Positions 1 to 7,903 are shown, counted from the first letter of the stretch. The stretch: 8,791 nt of DNA from Verrucomicrobiales bacterium (GCA_003445095.1 DLVS01000688.1:480-9270), one strand, 5' to 3'. Made by a program: numbers and translations. Notes: generated from the sequence alone by a model not told the origin.

Positions 1-771
1 CCGGGCCTGGCCAAGAACACTTACGGCACCGGTTGTTTCATGCTGCAACACATCGGCACGAAGCCCGTGGCCTCGCGCCAGCGGTTGTTGACCACCGTCG
101 CACTGCAACTCGGCAAGAAGTCGCGCGAGTTCGCCTTGGAAGGCAGCGTCTTTATCGGCGGCGCGGTCATTCAGTGGCTGCGCGACGGCCTCCAACTCGT
201 GCGGTCAGCTCAAGAAGTGAATCTCCTGGCGGAGTCCGTGGGCAACAGCGGTGGCGTCTTTTTGGTACCAGCCTTTGCCGGACTCGGCGCGCCGCATTGG
301 GATCCGTACGCCCGCGGCGCCATTCTGGGAATCACGCGCGACACCAGCGCGGCACACCTCGCCCGCGCGGCCTTAGAAGGCATCGCGTTTCAGGTCGCCG
401 ATCTCTTGGACGCAATGCACGCCGACACAGGAAAACGGCTCCGCGAATTGCGCGTGGACGGAGGTGCTAGTCGCAGCGAACCGCTGATGCAATTCCAGGC
501 CGACATTCTGCGAGTTCCCGTCGTGCGACCCGCGATTACCGAGACCACGGCCTTAGGTGCGGCCTATTTAGCCGGCTTGGCCGTGGGATTTTGGAAAAAC
601 GTGGGCGAACTGGCGACGCAATGGGAGATTGAGAAGACCTTCGAGCCGCGGCTTCCGGTCGAGCAAGCGGCCGAACTTCGAGCTCGCTGGAATGACGCTC
701 TCCAACGCGCTCGTGGCTGGGAGAAATCGGCGCCGACTGCGCTCCGCACCAAACGACGAAAAGCCCACTGA
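1..771 (+). CDS. glpK: Glycerol kinase, C-terminal half (5' end cut by window)
   Basis: Glycerol kinase phosphorylates glycerol to glycerol 3-phosphate with ATP in the cytoplasm, feeding glycolysis and lipid synthesis. The frame is open from base 1 and gives 256 residues, about half of the usual ~500, covering mainly the FGGY C-terminal ATPase-fold domain. Visible family motifs (numbered from the first residue in the window) are KNTYGTGCF at 5-13, [17 protein letters not shown] at 90-106, ALEGIAFQV at 124-132, the nucleotide-binding DGGAS at 153-157 followed by MQFQADIL at 163-170, and [18 protein letters not shown] at 181-198. These fit GlpK better than xylulokinase or gluconokinase. The C-terminus ends in a basic tail rich in K and R. 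The start lies upstream of the window, so promoter and neighbours such as a facilitator or glpD cannot be judged. No frameshift is seen. Confidence 0.95.
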   Translation, partial: PGLAKNTYGTGCFMLQHIGTKPVASRQRLLTTVALQLGKKSREFALEGSVFIGGAVIQWLRDGLQLVRSAQEVNLLAESVGNSGGVFLVPAFAGLGAPHWDPYARGAILGITRDTSAAHLARAALEGIAFQVADLLDAMHADTGKRLRELRVDGGASRSEPLMQFQADILRVPVVRPAITETTALGAAYLAGLAVGFWKNVGELATQWEIEKTFEPRLPVEQAAELRARWNDALQRARGWEKSAPTALRTKRRKAH

Positions 772-776
772 GCTAA

Positions 777-791
777 GCCCATCCGCTGGGC
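777..791 (+). terminator. Weak hairpin after glpK
   Basis: Six bases after the glpK stop, GCCCA and TGGGC form a 5-bp stem around a 5-base loop, followed by AACTTATTT. The stem is short and the tract after it is only partly T-rich, so this is at best a weak intrinsic terminator. A second AGCCCA at 762-767 could pair with the same right arm. It would separate glpK from the large gene downstream. Confidence 0.25.
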
Positions 792-864
792 AACTTATTT
801 GGCTCAACTCGCCTCCAGGCATCAACCTTCGCGCTCGGAATTCACCCCGGTATTCCCACCGAGC

Positions 865-3800
865 ATGTCACTTTTTGGCACTTTTTCGGTAGTAAGGGGT
901 GTGGGTCCTGTCCATGAGCTGGGGTCGGGCTGGTTGCCGAGGCGCTGCTTCCGCGCTGGCTGGGCTGCGGTTCGCGGGCGAGTGCACCTAGGTCAACTGG
1001 CACGGTTCGCGTTGGTTGTGTTGATGGGTTCAACTGCGCTGGCGGCAGAAGTTCGGGAGGAGGCTACGGTTATCGCGATCGCCGGGTCTTCGGTTACGGT
1101 GGCTCGTGCGGGGGCGGTTACCTGGGACGTCGTGCAGCCGCCTCGCCTGCCATTGGTTCTGATGACTGGTGACCGGATTCGCACGGGGGAGCGTTGCCGG
1201 GCCGCCCTGCGCGTACGCGATGGTTCAATCGTGCATCTTGACGAGCTGGTGACCTTGAAGCTCGACAGCACTGACCGCAGCGTCTTGATCGAATTGCTCA
1301 GTGGCATCCTGTCTTTTTTCCATCGCGATCGGCCGGGAAGTCTTGAAGTTCGGGGGCAAGGTGTCTCGGCGCTGATTCGCGGTACTGAGTTCGTTTTCTC
1401 GGTCGCTCCGCAAGGACCAGCCACTTTGACTCTGTTGGAAGGCGAAGTGGCCGTGAGCAGTCTCCAGGGGGGCGAATCGGTATACGCCGCCCCGCCTGGC
1501 ACCCCGGGTGTCCGACTTGCTTGGTTGGCGGGTGAGGCACCTCGTCGCACGGCAGTTCTGGCAGGAGAGTCGATCCAGGCCATCCAATGGCTATTATACT
1601 ACCCGGCAGTGCTCGATCCCCGCGACCTGGAACTCTCGGAGCAGAGTCGAACCGCTCTGGCCGAATCGTTGCGCCTCTACGGTTCCGGCGACCTCTTGGC
1701 GGCGCTCGCGAGTTATCCTCCGGGCCGGCCCGCCCCCGATAGCGACGAGCAGATCTTTCACGCAGCCTTGCTGCTGTCGGTAGGCAATGTCACCGAAACC
1801 GAAACTATCCTCGCGGGCTTGCCGGCTGACCTTCGAATCCAACGCTTGGCCAATGCATTGCGCGGACTGATTGCCGCGGTCCAACTGCGCGAATGCGCCA
1901 GCGATTCGTCCAATTCATCCGACCGACTCGCGACGGAGTGGATGGCCTTGTCTTACTGCCGGCAAAGTGTGGCTGATTTGCCCGGAGCGCTGGCCGCCGC
2001 GCAATCGGCGACTGAGGCGTCGCCGGACTTCGGATTTGCCTGGGCGCGCGTCGCAGAGTTGCAGTTCAGTTTCGGCAATCTACGCGAAGTGGAAAAGGCG
2101 TTGAATCGAGCCCGGACTCTGACGCCTCGCAATGCTCAAGTGCACGCTTTGGAAGGTTTCCTTCTGGCGGCTAGACGACGAACCACCCAGGCGGAAGCGG
2201 CGTTCAACGAAGCCATTGCTCTTGACCCTGGACTCGGCAATGCCTGGTTGGGGCGCGGGCTGATTCGCATTCGCCAGGGTGATTTGGCTGGGGGGCGCGC
2301 CGACCTGACGATGGCAGCCTCCACCGAACCCCAACGAGCGTTTTTTCGCAGCTACTTAGGCAAAGCATTTTCGGCCGAGCGAAACGCCCCGCGGGCGCTT
2401 CATGAATTCGAGCTCGCCAAACTGGCCGATCCTTCCGATCCAACTGCCTGGCTCTACAATGCGCTCGAGTTGGACGCCCAAAATCGCGTCAACGAAGCAG
2501 TGCGCGAATTGGAGCAAGCCAAACGGCTGACCGAAAACCGTAGTCGATATCGGTCGCCCACGTTGCTCGGCCAAGACTTGTCGGTCGCGAGTGTGAGTTT
2601 GGCCCGCCTCTATCGCGATGCCGGGTTGTCCGAATGGAGCGTCAATGAAGCTGCGCGGGCGGTGAGCGCCAGCTACGACAATTTCTCAGCGCACTTGTTC
2701 TTAGCGGATAGCTACCAATTGATGCGGGATCCGAATCTCACCAATCTGCGCCTCGAAACGGCGGCATTTAGTGAGTATCTGATCGCGAACTTGCTGGCGC
2801 CGGGTGGCGTCCAGGTGTTTTCGCCCGCGATGTCCCAACAGGAATACGCTCAGTTGTTTGATCGGCGGAAGATCGGTGGGAGTTCCCTCACGGAGTTTTC
2901 CAACCGAGGCGCCTGGGAGGAGACGGCGCTCGTCTATGGGACATTTGACACGACCAGCTTCGCGATCGAAGGAACCGTCGGCCACAATCCTGGGTACCGC
3001 GTTAACGACGACCAAGACCTCCGCCAAGTGTCAGTCTTGTGGCGCCAGCAACTGACTCACGAAGACACGTTGTTCGTCGAACTTTTTGACCTTAAGCGAG
3101 AGGGGGGCGACTTGCGACAACTGGCCTACCCGTCGCAGGCCAATCCCTATTTCCGCTTCGAGGAACGCCAGAATCCCGACGCAGTTCTTGGCTATCGCCA
3201 CGAATGGCAGGAGGGGAACAACACGCTATTCCTCTACAGCCATGCTCGGGATCAGTTGACTCTCACTAACTTTACGACGTACCCGCTGGTCTCCGGCGGG
3301 GAACCCTGGGCTTTTGACTCAGATTTCGGCGAGCAAATGGAGCGACAGCTTAATGTGAATTCGTTTGAGCTCCAACAAGCGCTGACGCGCGAGAAATGGT
3401 CGATCATTGCGGGGACTCGCTTTCAATTTGGTCAAAATGAGGCCACCGCGGTGCTGATGCCCACCGAGAGCATCTTTCCCACGGACGACGCCAACTTGGG
3501 TCAGTTCCTTCCGCTGCCCTACTCTGGAGATGGTTCGGTGAATCGTCAGACCGTGTACGCGTACCTTGGCTGGTCGCCCACCTCGTGGTTGGAATTGATC
3601 GGCGGCGTCGCCTTCGACCGGCTGGTTTATCCGGAGAACCTGATGACGCCGCCTTTCAGTTCCGACCAGGTTAGCATTCAACATTGGTCGCCCAAAGCTG
3701 GGGTGATAATTACTCCTAATGACCGAACTACCCTTCGGGCCGCCTATACTGAATCACTCAATGGTGCGGATCTGGACCAAAGCTATCGAATCGAGCCACC

Positions 3801-4512
3801 GCAAGTCGCGGGATTCGTTCAGAGCTACCGAAGCGTGGTACCCGAGTCGTTGGTCGGAGGAACGCCCGGTGCACTCATTCAAAATGCTGCGGTTGCTTGG
3901 GAGCAGCAGTTGGGACACGGCACGTACCTGGGCGTACTTGGTCAAATTCTGTGGAGCGATTCAGAACGCACCGATGGAACTTATGACATTAGTCCCGAAT
4001 GGCCCGAGCCTACTTCGATCCTGCGGGAACTAAACTTTCGGGAGCGCAGGGCCGGGGCGTACGTGCAACAATTGTTGGGCAACTGGTGGAGTATCGGAGC
4101 CCGGTATATGGTGACCGAAGGCGACTTCGACTCGACGGTGGCCGACGTCGCGCAACTGCATACCGAGTCCTCCGCGGTTCTGAACCAAGTCGGGCTTCTT
4201 GCTCTGTTTAACTATCGGGGCGGATTCTTCGCCCAGGCTGAGGCGTTGTGGAATGATCAGCGCGGCTCAGAAAGCTGGCTAGAATTCGATGAGTTTCAGG
4301 ATCCCCCGTTGGTTCCCCTAAGCCAACCGCTCGGCGACACTTTCTGGCAAGTAAACCTCACCGTGGGTTACCGGTTTGCCCGCCGACAAGGAGAGGTCTC
4401 CGTTGGTGTCCTTAATGTTAACGGTGCCGATTATCATCTCAGCCCCGTCACGAGCTACGTCGACCTCCCTCATGAGCGCACCGTCGTCGTGCGGGTGCGA
4501 TTTCAATTCTGA
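865..4512 (+). CDS. Exported FecR-domain / TPR / outer-membrane beta-barrel fusion protein
   Basis: No named gene is recognised. Numbered from ATG 865 (1215 residues), there is a basic stretch, then a hydrophobic export signal at about 45-58 (FALVVLMGSTALAA) with cleavage likely after LAA. A FecR-like domain covers about 90-205 (MTGDRIRTGE, ALIRGTEFVFSV, LLEGEVAV). About six to eight TPR units run from 355 to 630 (for example AEAAFNEAIALDP). The last ~530 residues alternate aromatic and polar positions like barrel strands (SPKAGVIITPNDRTTLRAAYTESLNG) and end in VRVRFQF, a typical outer-membrane C-terminus with final Phe. I see no TonB plug domain or TonB box. The likely place is the outer membrane, with FecR and TPR parts in the periplasm; substrate unknown. 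The start is uncertain: TTG 799 is unlikely, and GTG 982 would give a compact signal peptide (1176 residues). None has a clear ribosome-binding site. The barrel resembles TonB-receptor-like barrels, but transport is unproven. Confidence 0.8.
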   Translation: MSLFGTFSVVRGVGPVHELGSGWLPRRCFRAGWAAVRGRVHLGQLARFALVVLMGSTALAAEVREEATVIAIAGSSVTVARAGAVTWDVVQPPRLPLVLMTGDRIRTGERCRAALRVRDGSIVHLDELVTLKLDSTDRSVLIELLSGILSFFHRDRPGSLEVRGQGVSALIRGTEFVFSVAPQGPATLTLLEGEVAVSSLQGGESVYAAPPGTPGVRLAWLAGEAPRRTAVLAGESIQAIQWLLYYPAVLDPRDLELSEQSRTALAESLRLYGSGDLLAALASYPPGRPAPDSDEQIFHAALLLSVGNVTETETILAGLPADLRIQRLANALRGLIAAVQLRECASDSSNSSDRLATEWMALSYCRQSVADLPGALAAAQSATEASPDFGFAWARVAELQFSFGNLREVEKALNRARTLTPRNAQVHALEGFLLAARRRTTQAEAAFNEAIALDPGLGNAWLGRGLIRIRQGDLAGGRADLTMAASTEPQRAFFRSYLGKAFSAERNAPRALHEFELAKLADPSDPTAWLYNALELDAQNRVNEAVRELEQAKRLTENRSRYRSPTLLGQDLSVASVSLARLYRDAGLSEWSVNEAARAVSASYDNFSAHLFLADSYQLMRDPNLTNLRLETAAFSEYLIANLLAPGGVQVFSPAMSQQEYAQLFDRRKIGGSSLTEFSNRGAWEETALVYGTFDTTSFAIEGTVGHNPGYRVNDDQDLRQVSVLWRQQLTHEDTLFVELFDLKREGGDLRQLAYPSQANPYFRFEERQNPDAVLGYRHEWQEGNNTLFLYSHARDQLTLTNFTTYPLVSGGEPWAFDSDFGEQMERQLNVNSFELQQALTREKWSIIAGTRFQFGQNEATAVLMPTESIFPTDDANLGQFLPLPYSGDGSVNRQTVYAYLGWSPTSWLELIGGVAFDRLVYPENLMTPPFSSDQVSIQHWSPKAGVIITPNDRTTLRAAYTESLNGADLDQSYRIEPPQVAGFVQSYRSVVPESLVGGTPGALIQNAAVAWEQQLGHGTYLGVLGQILWSDSERTDGTYDISPEWPEPTSILRELNFRERRAGAYVQQLLGNWWSIGARYMVTEGDFDSTVADVAQLHTESSAVLNQVGLLALFNYRGGFFAQAEALWNDQRGSESWLEFDEFQDPPLVPLSQPLGDTFWQVNLTVGYRFARRQGEVSVGVLNVNGADYHLSPVTSYVDLPHERTVVVRVRFQF

Positions 4513-4540
4513 TGCCGAATTGGATCTTGTTGCCGGCCGT

Positions 4541-5281
4541 CTAGCGCAGCCACTCCATCGTGGCCGATATGGCCGTCCCACGGGGCAGACTTGACGGACC
4601 CACCACGTAGACCGACGGGAGATAAGTGGTGGTGGTCTTCACGGGTGCCGTTACGGAGCTTACTCCGGCGGAGCAATTCCTTCGAGCCGGTGACTTTTGG
4701 AAGAGGCAAGCCGAGGAGCTATAGCCGCTGATCCCAGTGGTCACATCGGTGAGTCGGGCTGAAGTTGATCCGGCTTCGGGTGGCCAGTAGAACGATTGCG
4801 GGCTGACTCCCGGCCGAGGGAATTGAACGAGTCCCACAAACGTGCCGCAGGGGCCCAAGGACGAGGGGGCGGATCCTGGGTAGGGTTGGGCCACCGGGAC
4901 AATCACCGAGCTCGGCCTGCGATCGATCGGGCCATAGATCGAGAGCGCCGCGTCATTTGAATCGACGGGCGGACTATTGCTGGCGGTGCAGCGATAGAAG
5001 CCGACATCAGCAAGGGTGACACTAGAGAGCACGAATAGGTTATTTGTGGCCCCGGGTATGACGACATTGTTTTTGTACCATTGTAACTTCGCTTCGGGCG
5101 GAAAGACCGAGACCATGAACGCGGCAGGCTGGCCGAGTAGGACACTGATATCCTCCGGCTGCTTGATGAAATGCGTTGAAGAAGGCGAGAGGCACAGTAC
5201 CGCGCATCCCGAAAACGAGGCCGTCAGTAGGGCAAGTACGAGGGCTTGTGCGGCGATATTGAGCTTAGGGCGGGAGGGCAT
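4541..5281 (-). CDS. Putative lipoprotein with one Ig-like domain
   Basis: This is a 246-residue predicted lipoprotein of unknown function. ATG 5281 is chosen because it gives a clean signal: basic n-region (MPSRPKLN), hydrophobic core ALVLALLTASF and lipobox-like FSGC with Cys26; an upstream in-frame ATG at 5344 would only add 21 residues before this. Residues about 37-116 form an Ig-like domain: QPEDISVLLGQ, then Trp68 in LQWYKN, then LADVGFYRCTAS with Tyr96 and Cys98. The first disulfide Cys of classical Ig folds is absent, as is common in bacterial Ig domains. The remaining ~130 residues are rich in Ser, Pro and Thr, contain three Cys (145, 192, 203) and match no domain I can name; I recall similar Ig plus Cys-containing tails in Verrucomicrobiota but cannot verify this. 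It converges on the barrel gene, 28 bases stop to stop. A role in surface adhesion or binding is only a guess. Confidence 0.75.
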   Translation of the reverse strand: MPSRPKLNIAAQALVLALLTASFSGCAVLCLSPSSTHFIKQPEDISVLLGQPAAFMVSVFPPEAKLQWYKNNVVIPGATNNLFVLSSVTLADVGFYRCTASNSPPVDSNDAALSIYGPIDRRPSSVIVPVAQPYPGSAPSSLGPCGTFVGLVQFPRPGVSPQSFYWPPEAGSTSARLTDVTTGISGYSSSACLFQKSPARRNCSAGVSSVTAPVKTTTTYLPSVYVVGPSSLPRGTAISATMEWLR

Positions 5282-5514
5282 TGTCCAAATGGTAGAAGTG
5301 ATGGGTCGCAGCGCGGCGAAGTAAACCAACCTCGTCACCACCATTCAGTAGCCGCTGGCAAGAATAGTAAAGGGGTTTTGCAGACTCCACAGGCTCCACG
5401 CGGGCCGCAGGCCGCGCAGGCATTGCTTAAGTTCCCACCGCATCCCGGGCTAAGATTCGACAACCCCCAGGAACCCGGATACACCGCAACACCACCTGGG
5501 AACCAAGCCACCGA
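5282..5514. other. Intergenic region between ispH end and lipoprotein start, two weak hairpins
   Basis: This region should hold the end of the argF-ispH transcript and the promoter of the lipoprotein gene. Two inverted repeats are visible. CCCAGG (5466-5471) pairs with CCTGGG (5495-5500) across 23 bases, and a GC-rich hairpin lies at 5399-5416 (CGCGGGCC, GCA, GGCCGCG with one bulged G). Neither is followed by a T-run on the minus strand, so an intrinsic terminator is not supported. I find no convincing sigma70 hexamer pair for the lipoprotein gene. The plus-strand reading frame across this region overlaps ispH and has no family resemblance. Confidence 0.4.
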
Positions 5515-6777
5515 TCACCGTGTTCCCGTCATCCCTCGCAAAACCGCATCCACCGACACGCCGCGCAGTTCGAAGAGCCGTTTAATGGTATCTTCGATGA
5601 GATTGTTCGGACAACTCGCACCCGCCGTGATTCCCACCGTCACCGGCCGATCCGTCGGGTACCAGTCCTGGGTTTCTACCTCCTGGGCGATGTGTTGATT
5701 CCAATGTTGAATCCGATGGGCCGACTCCATCTTGGCGGCGTTCTTGATGAAATAAGTCGGCAACATCTTCTCTCCCATCTCTGCTAAATGCGACGTGTTG
5801 GAGGAGTTGTACCCTCCCACCACGATGAGCAGATCCATCGGCTCCTTCAGCATCTTCTGCAGGGCATCCTGGCGATCTTGGGTGGCGCCGCAAATCGTGT
5901 CGAACACACGGAAGTGTTCCGCCACTTGGTTGGCTCCATAACGTTCAACGATGGCGGCCCGGATCCGTCGCTGAACTTCTTCGGTTTCACCCCGAAGCAT
6001 TGTCGTTTGATTCGCCACCCCAACCGCGGTCAGGTGCTGATCAGGATCAAATCCCGGTGAATAGGCTCCTTTGAAGCGATTGAGAAATTCCTCCTTGTCC
6101 CCGCCATGGACGATGTAGTTGCAGACGTAATCCGTCTCCGCGAGGTCGAACACGACGACGTAGTGCCCCGTGCCGTAGGCGCCCGCTTGTGAGGTCGTCG
6201 CTTTGGTCTCCTCATGCTTCGCCTTCCCGTGAATGATGCTGGTGACTCCGTCCGTACTATATTGCCTCACTCGCTTCCACACCGTCATCACGTCTCCGCA
6301 AGTCGTGTCCACCATCTGGCAACCGATGGCCTCCAGGCGCCGGCGGGTAGCCACTTCGGTCCCAAAAGCCGGAATGATCACCACGTCGGCCGCGGTCAGA
6401 TTGAGGGCGGACAGTTCGACATCCGAAGGTTTCGGGGGCACGGAAACGATTCCGAGATTCCGAATCTGATCGTTGACCTCGGGATTATGAATGATTTCGC
6501 CCAACAAGAAGATTCGGGTGGGCGAGGGGAAGACTTTCCGGGCGGCGTACGCGAGGTCGATCGCCCGTTCGACGCCGTAGCAAAAGCCGAACTCCTTGGC
6601 GAGTTTGATGGTCAGACCGCCATGCGAAATAAGGCCGCCATTGCTCCGGATCCGCTCGACTAGTTCGCTGCGGTAATGCGCCACGACTTGCGCGGACACT
6701 GCCTGCATAACGTCGGGGCGCCGCAGATTGACTTTCTTGGAAGAAGCCACAGGCGCGCTCGGTGCGATGGTTGACAT
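5515..6777 (-). CDS. ispH: 4-hydroxy-3-methylbut-2-enyl diphosphate reductase (long form)
   Basis: IspH (LytB) carries out the last step of the MEP pathway, reducing HMBPP to IPP and DMAPP with a 4Fe-4S cluster in the cytoplasm. The 420-residue product has the three cluster cysteines in their family contexts: Cys66 in EFGFCYGVERA, Cys160 in VDTTCGDVMTVW and Cys296 in FDTICGATQDRQ. Other family motifs are GEIIHNPEVN at 93-102 (His97), HGKAKHEE at 183-190, VANQTTMLRGE at 254-264, GGYNSSNTSHL at 321-331 and TAGASCPNNLIEDTIKRL at 384-401. Length and several motifs match the longer cyanobacterial/plant type, not the ~315-residue E. coli type. About 50 N-terminal residues precede the core. ATG 6777 is the first good start; no Shine-Dalgarno sequence is visible before it. 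The gene follows argF by 45 bases on the same strand, so co-transcription is likely. Confidence 0.96.
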   Translation of the reverse strand: MSTIAPSAPVASSKKVNLRRPDVMQAVSAQVVAHYRSELVERIRSNGGLISHGGLTIKLAKEFGFCYGVERAIDLAYAARKVFPSPTRIFLLGEIIHNPEVNDQIRNLGIVSVPPKPSDVELSALNLTAADVVIIPAFGTEVATRRRLEAIGCQMVDTTCGDVMTVWKRVRQYSTDGVTSIIHGKAKHEETKATTSQAGAYGTGHYVVVFDLAETDYVCNYIVHGGDKEEFLNRFKGAYSPGFDPDQHLTAVGVANQTTMLRGETEEVQRRIRAAIVERYGANQVAEHFRVFDTICGATQDRQDALQKMLKEPMDLLIVVGGYNSSNTSHLAEMGEKMLPTYFIKNAAKMESAHRIQHWNQHIAQEVETQDWYPTDRPVTVGITAGASCPNNLIEDTIKRLFELRGVSVDAVLRGMTGTR

Positions 6778-6822
6778 GGCAACGGGAAGTTTAGGGAACA
6801 GAAGGCAAGCGTCGAGGCCGAT

Positions 6823-7797
6823 TCAAGACTGCGAACCGTCGACCATCCAATCGACGATAGCCTTTTGCACATGAAGGCGATTCTCCGCTTCGGCGAAAAT
6901 CGTGTCGGCATTCTTCTCGAGTGTTTCCGCGTCGATTTCCTTTCCGCGATAGGCCGGCAAGCAGTGCATCACGAGCGCGTTGGGTCGGGCCCGGCGAACG
7001 AGCCCCTCGTTGATCTGGAACCCGGATAAGTCGGCGATCCGTTGAGTAGACTCCGCCTCCTTGCCCATGGAAACCCACACGTCGGTGTACAGTAGATCGG
7101 CACCGGTGGCGGCCCAATTGAGATCGTTAGTGAGGGAGATTTGCGTTCCACTGGGAAAGTACCAAAAGGCCGCGTCGGCCGGCGCCGACGGCCGAGCCGG
7201 TCCTGGGGCGCCACCCGCGCGTCGCAGCAATCCCTCCGCGGGTTGATAGTTTTTGGGGGCGGCCAAGCGCAGTTCGAAGCCACGTTTGGCCGCGGCAAAA
7301 ATCCAGCTCGCCGGGACATTGCACGCCGCGTCCCCCACATAGGTCACGACTTTGCCGCGTAGCGACTCTCCGCGCCGTTCTTCAAAGGTGAACATGTCGG
7401 CGAGAATTTGGCAGGGATGTTCCTCGTCGGTCAGAGCGTTGATCGTCGGGATGCCGCTGAAATTGGCGAATTGTTCGACATCTGACTGCGCGAACGTACG
7501 GATCACCGCTCCGTGCAACATTCGTCCCAGGACTCGGGCCGTGTCCTGAATGGGCTCGCCGCGGCCGAGTTGGATGTCGTTCGCGTTTAGAAAAATCACG
7601 TCCGCACCCAACTCACGCAGACCGACCTCAAAACTCACTCGAGTGCGGGTGGAGGACTTGCTGAAAATCAGTCCCCAAGTCTGCCCCACCAGCGGGCGGG
7701 AATGTTGATAGCGGTTCGACTTGAACCCGTTGACGCGACTGAGGATCGCTTCGAGATCCGTTGCGGACAGAGCTTCAAGACTTAACAAATGTTTCAT
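6823..7797 (-). CDS. argF: Ornithine carbamoyltransferase
   Basis: This enzyme joins carbamoyl phosphate and ornithine to citrulline in arginine biosynthesis; it is cytoplasmic and normally a trimer. From ATG 7797 the product has 324 residues, normal for the family. Visible motifs are the carbamoyl-phosphate loop SKSSTRTR at 46-53, HPCQILADMFTF at 127-138, VGDAACN at 154-160 (Asn160 in the place of an ornithine-contacting Asn), TDVWVSMG at 238-245 and the catalytic HCLPAYRG at 278-285. The SMG and HCLP motifs argue for ornithine and not N-acetylornithine or aspartate as substrate. An insertion-like segment rich in Gly, Ala and Pro lies near 194-208. The frame stays open upstream to 7989, but those 64 residues have no family resemblance and overlap the promoter. 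No Shine-Dalgarno is evident. It is the first gene of a probable argF-ispH transcript. Confidence 0.96.
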   Translation of the reverse strand: MKHLLSLEALSATDLEAILSRVNGFKSNRYQHSRPLVGQTWGLIFSKSSTRTRVSFEVGLRELGADVIFLNANDIQLGRGEPIQDTARVLGRMLHGAVIRTFAQSDVEQFANFSGIPTINALTDEEHPCQILADMFTFEERRGESLRGKVVTYVGDAACNVPASWIFAAAKRGFELRLAAPKNYQPAEGLLRRAGGAPGPARPSAPADAAFWYFPSGTQISLTNDLNWAATGADLLYTDVWVSMGKEAESTQRIADLSGFQINEGLVRRARPNALVMHCLPAYRGKEIDAETLEKNADTIFAEAENRLHVQKAIVDWMVDGSQS

Positions 7798-7828
7798 CAG
7801 ACGAATTCGCCAAGGGCGAAAAGCGGAA

Positions 7829-7857
7829 AATAAAGCTAAACCCTGGGCCTTTGTGAA
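7829..7857 (-). promoter_or_regulatory. Candidate sigma70 promoter for argF-ispH
   Basis: On the minus strand TTCACA (7857-7852, five of six bases of the -35 consensus) is separated by exactly 17 bases from TTTATT (7834-7829, four of six of the -10 consensus). Transcription would start near 7822 and leave a leader of about 25 bases before argF ATG 7797. The local A/T-rich patch stands out from the GC-rich surroundings. This is pattern matching only. Confidence 0.4.
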
Positions 7858-7859
7858 CT

Positions 7860-7877
7860 GAAATCCGTGACGATTTC
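7860..7877. promoter_or_regulatory. Operator-like dyad upstream of argF
   Basis: GAAATC (7860-7865) and GATTTC (7872-7877) are perfect inverted 6-mers with a 6-base spacer. The dyad lies immediately upstream of the candidate -35 hexamer of argF, a normal place for an activator or regulator site. It does not match the enteric ARG box, which is built on TGAAT and ATTCA half-sites, so the partner protein cannot be named. Confidence 0.35.
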
Positions 7878-7888
7878 GGCGGGTGGTG

Positions 7889-7903
7889 GCTCTGCTCCAG
7901 CAG
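7889..7903 (+). repeat. 15-base direct repeat, left copy
   Basis: GCTCTGCTCCAGCAG here is identical to 8338-8352. The core CTGCT-CC-AGCAG is itself a small hairpin. The two copies lie outside the pair of inverted hairpin modules, 64 bases from the left one and 42 from the right one. Confidence 0.7.

Noticed and set aside
799..864. Upstream TTG start for the large plus-strand gene
   Set aside because: TTG at 799 lies in the tail of the weak glpK hairpin region and lacks a ribosome-binding site; the added residues look like intergenic sequence.
875..890. Sigma54-like TTGGCAC element before the large gene
   Set aside because: The -24 half looks good, but the -12 GC required ten bases after GG is absent (GT at 889-890), so it is not a supported sigma54 promoter.
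5246..5698. Plus-strand open frame of 150 codons over the lipoprotein start and ispH end
   Set aside because: It is antisense to two well-supported genes and its product shows no family motif.
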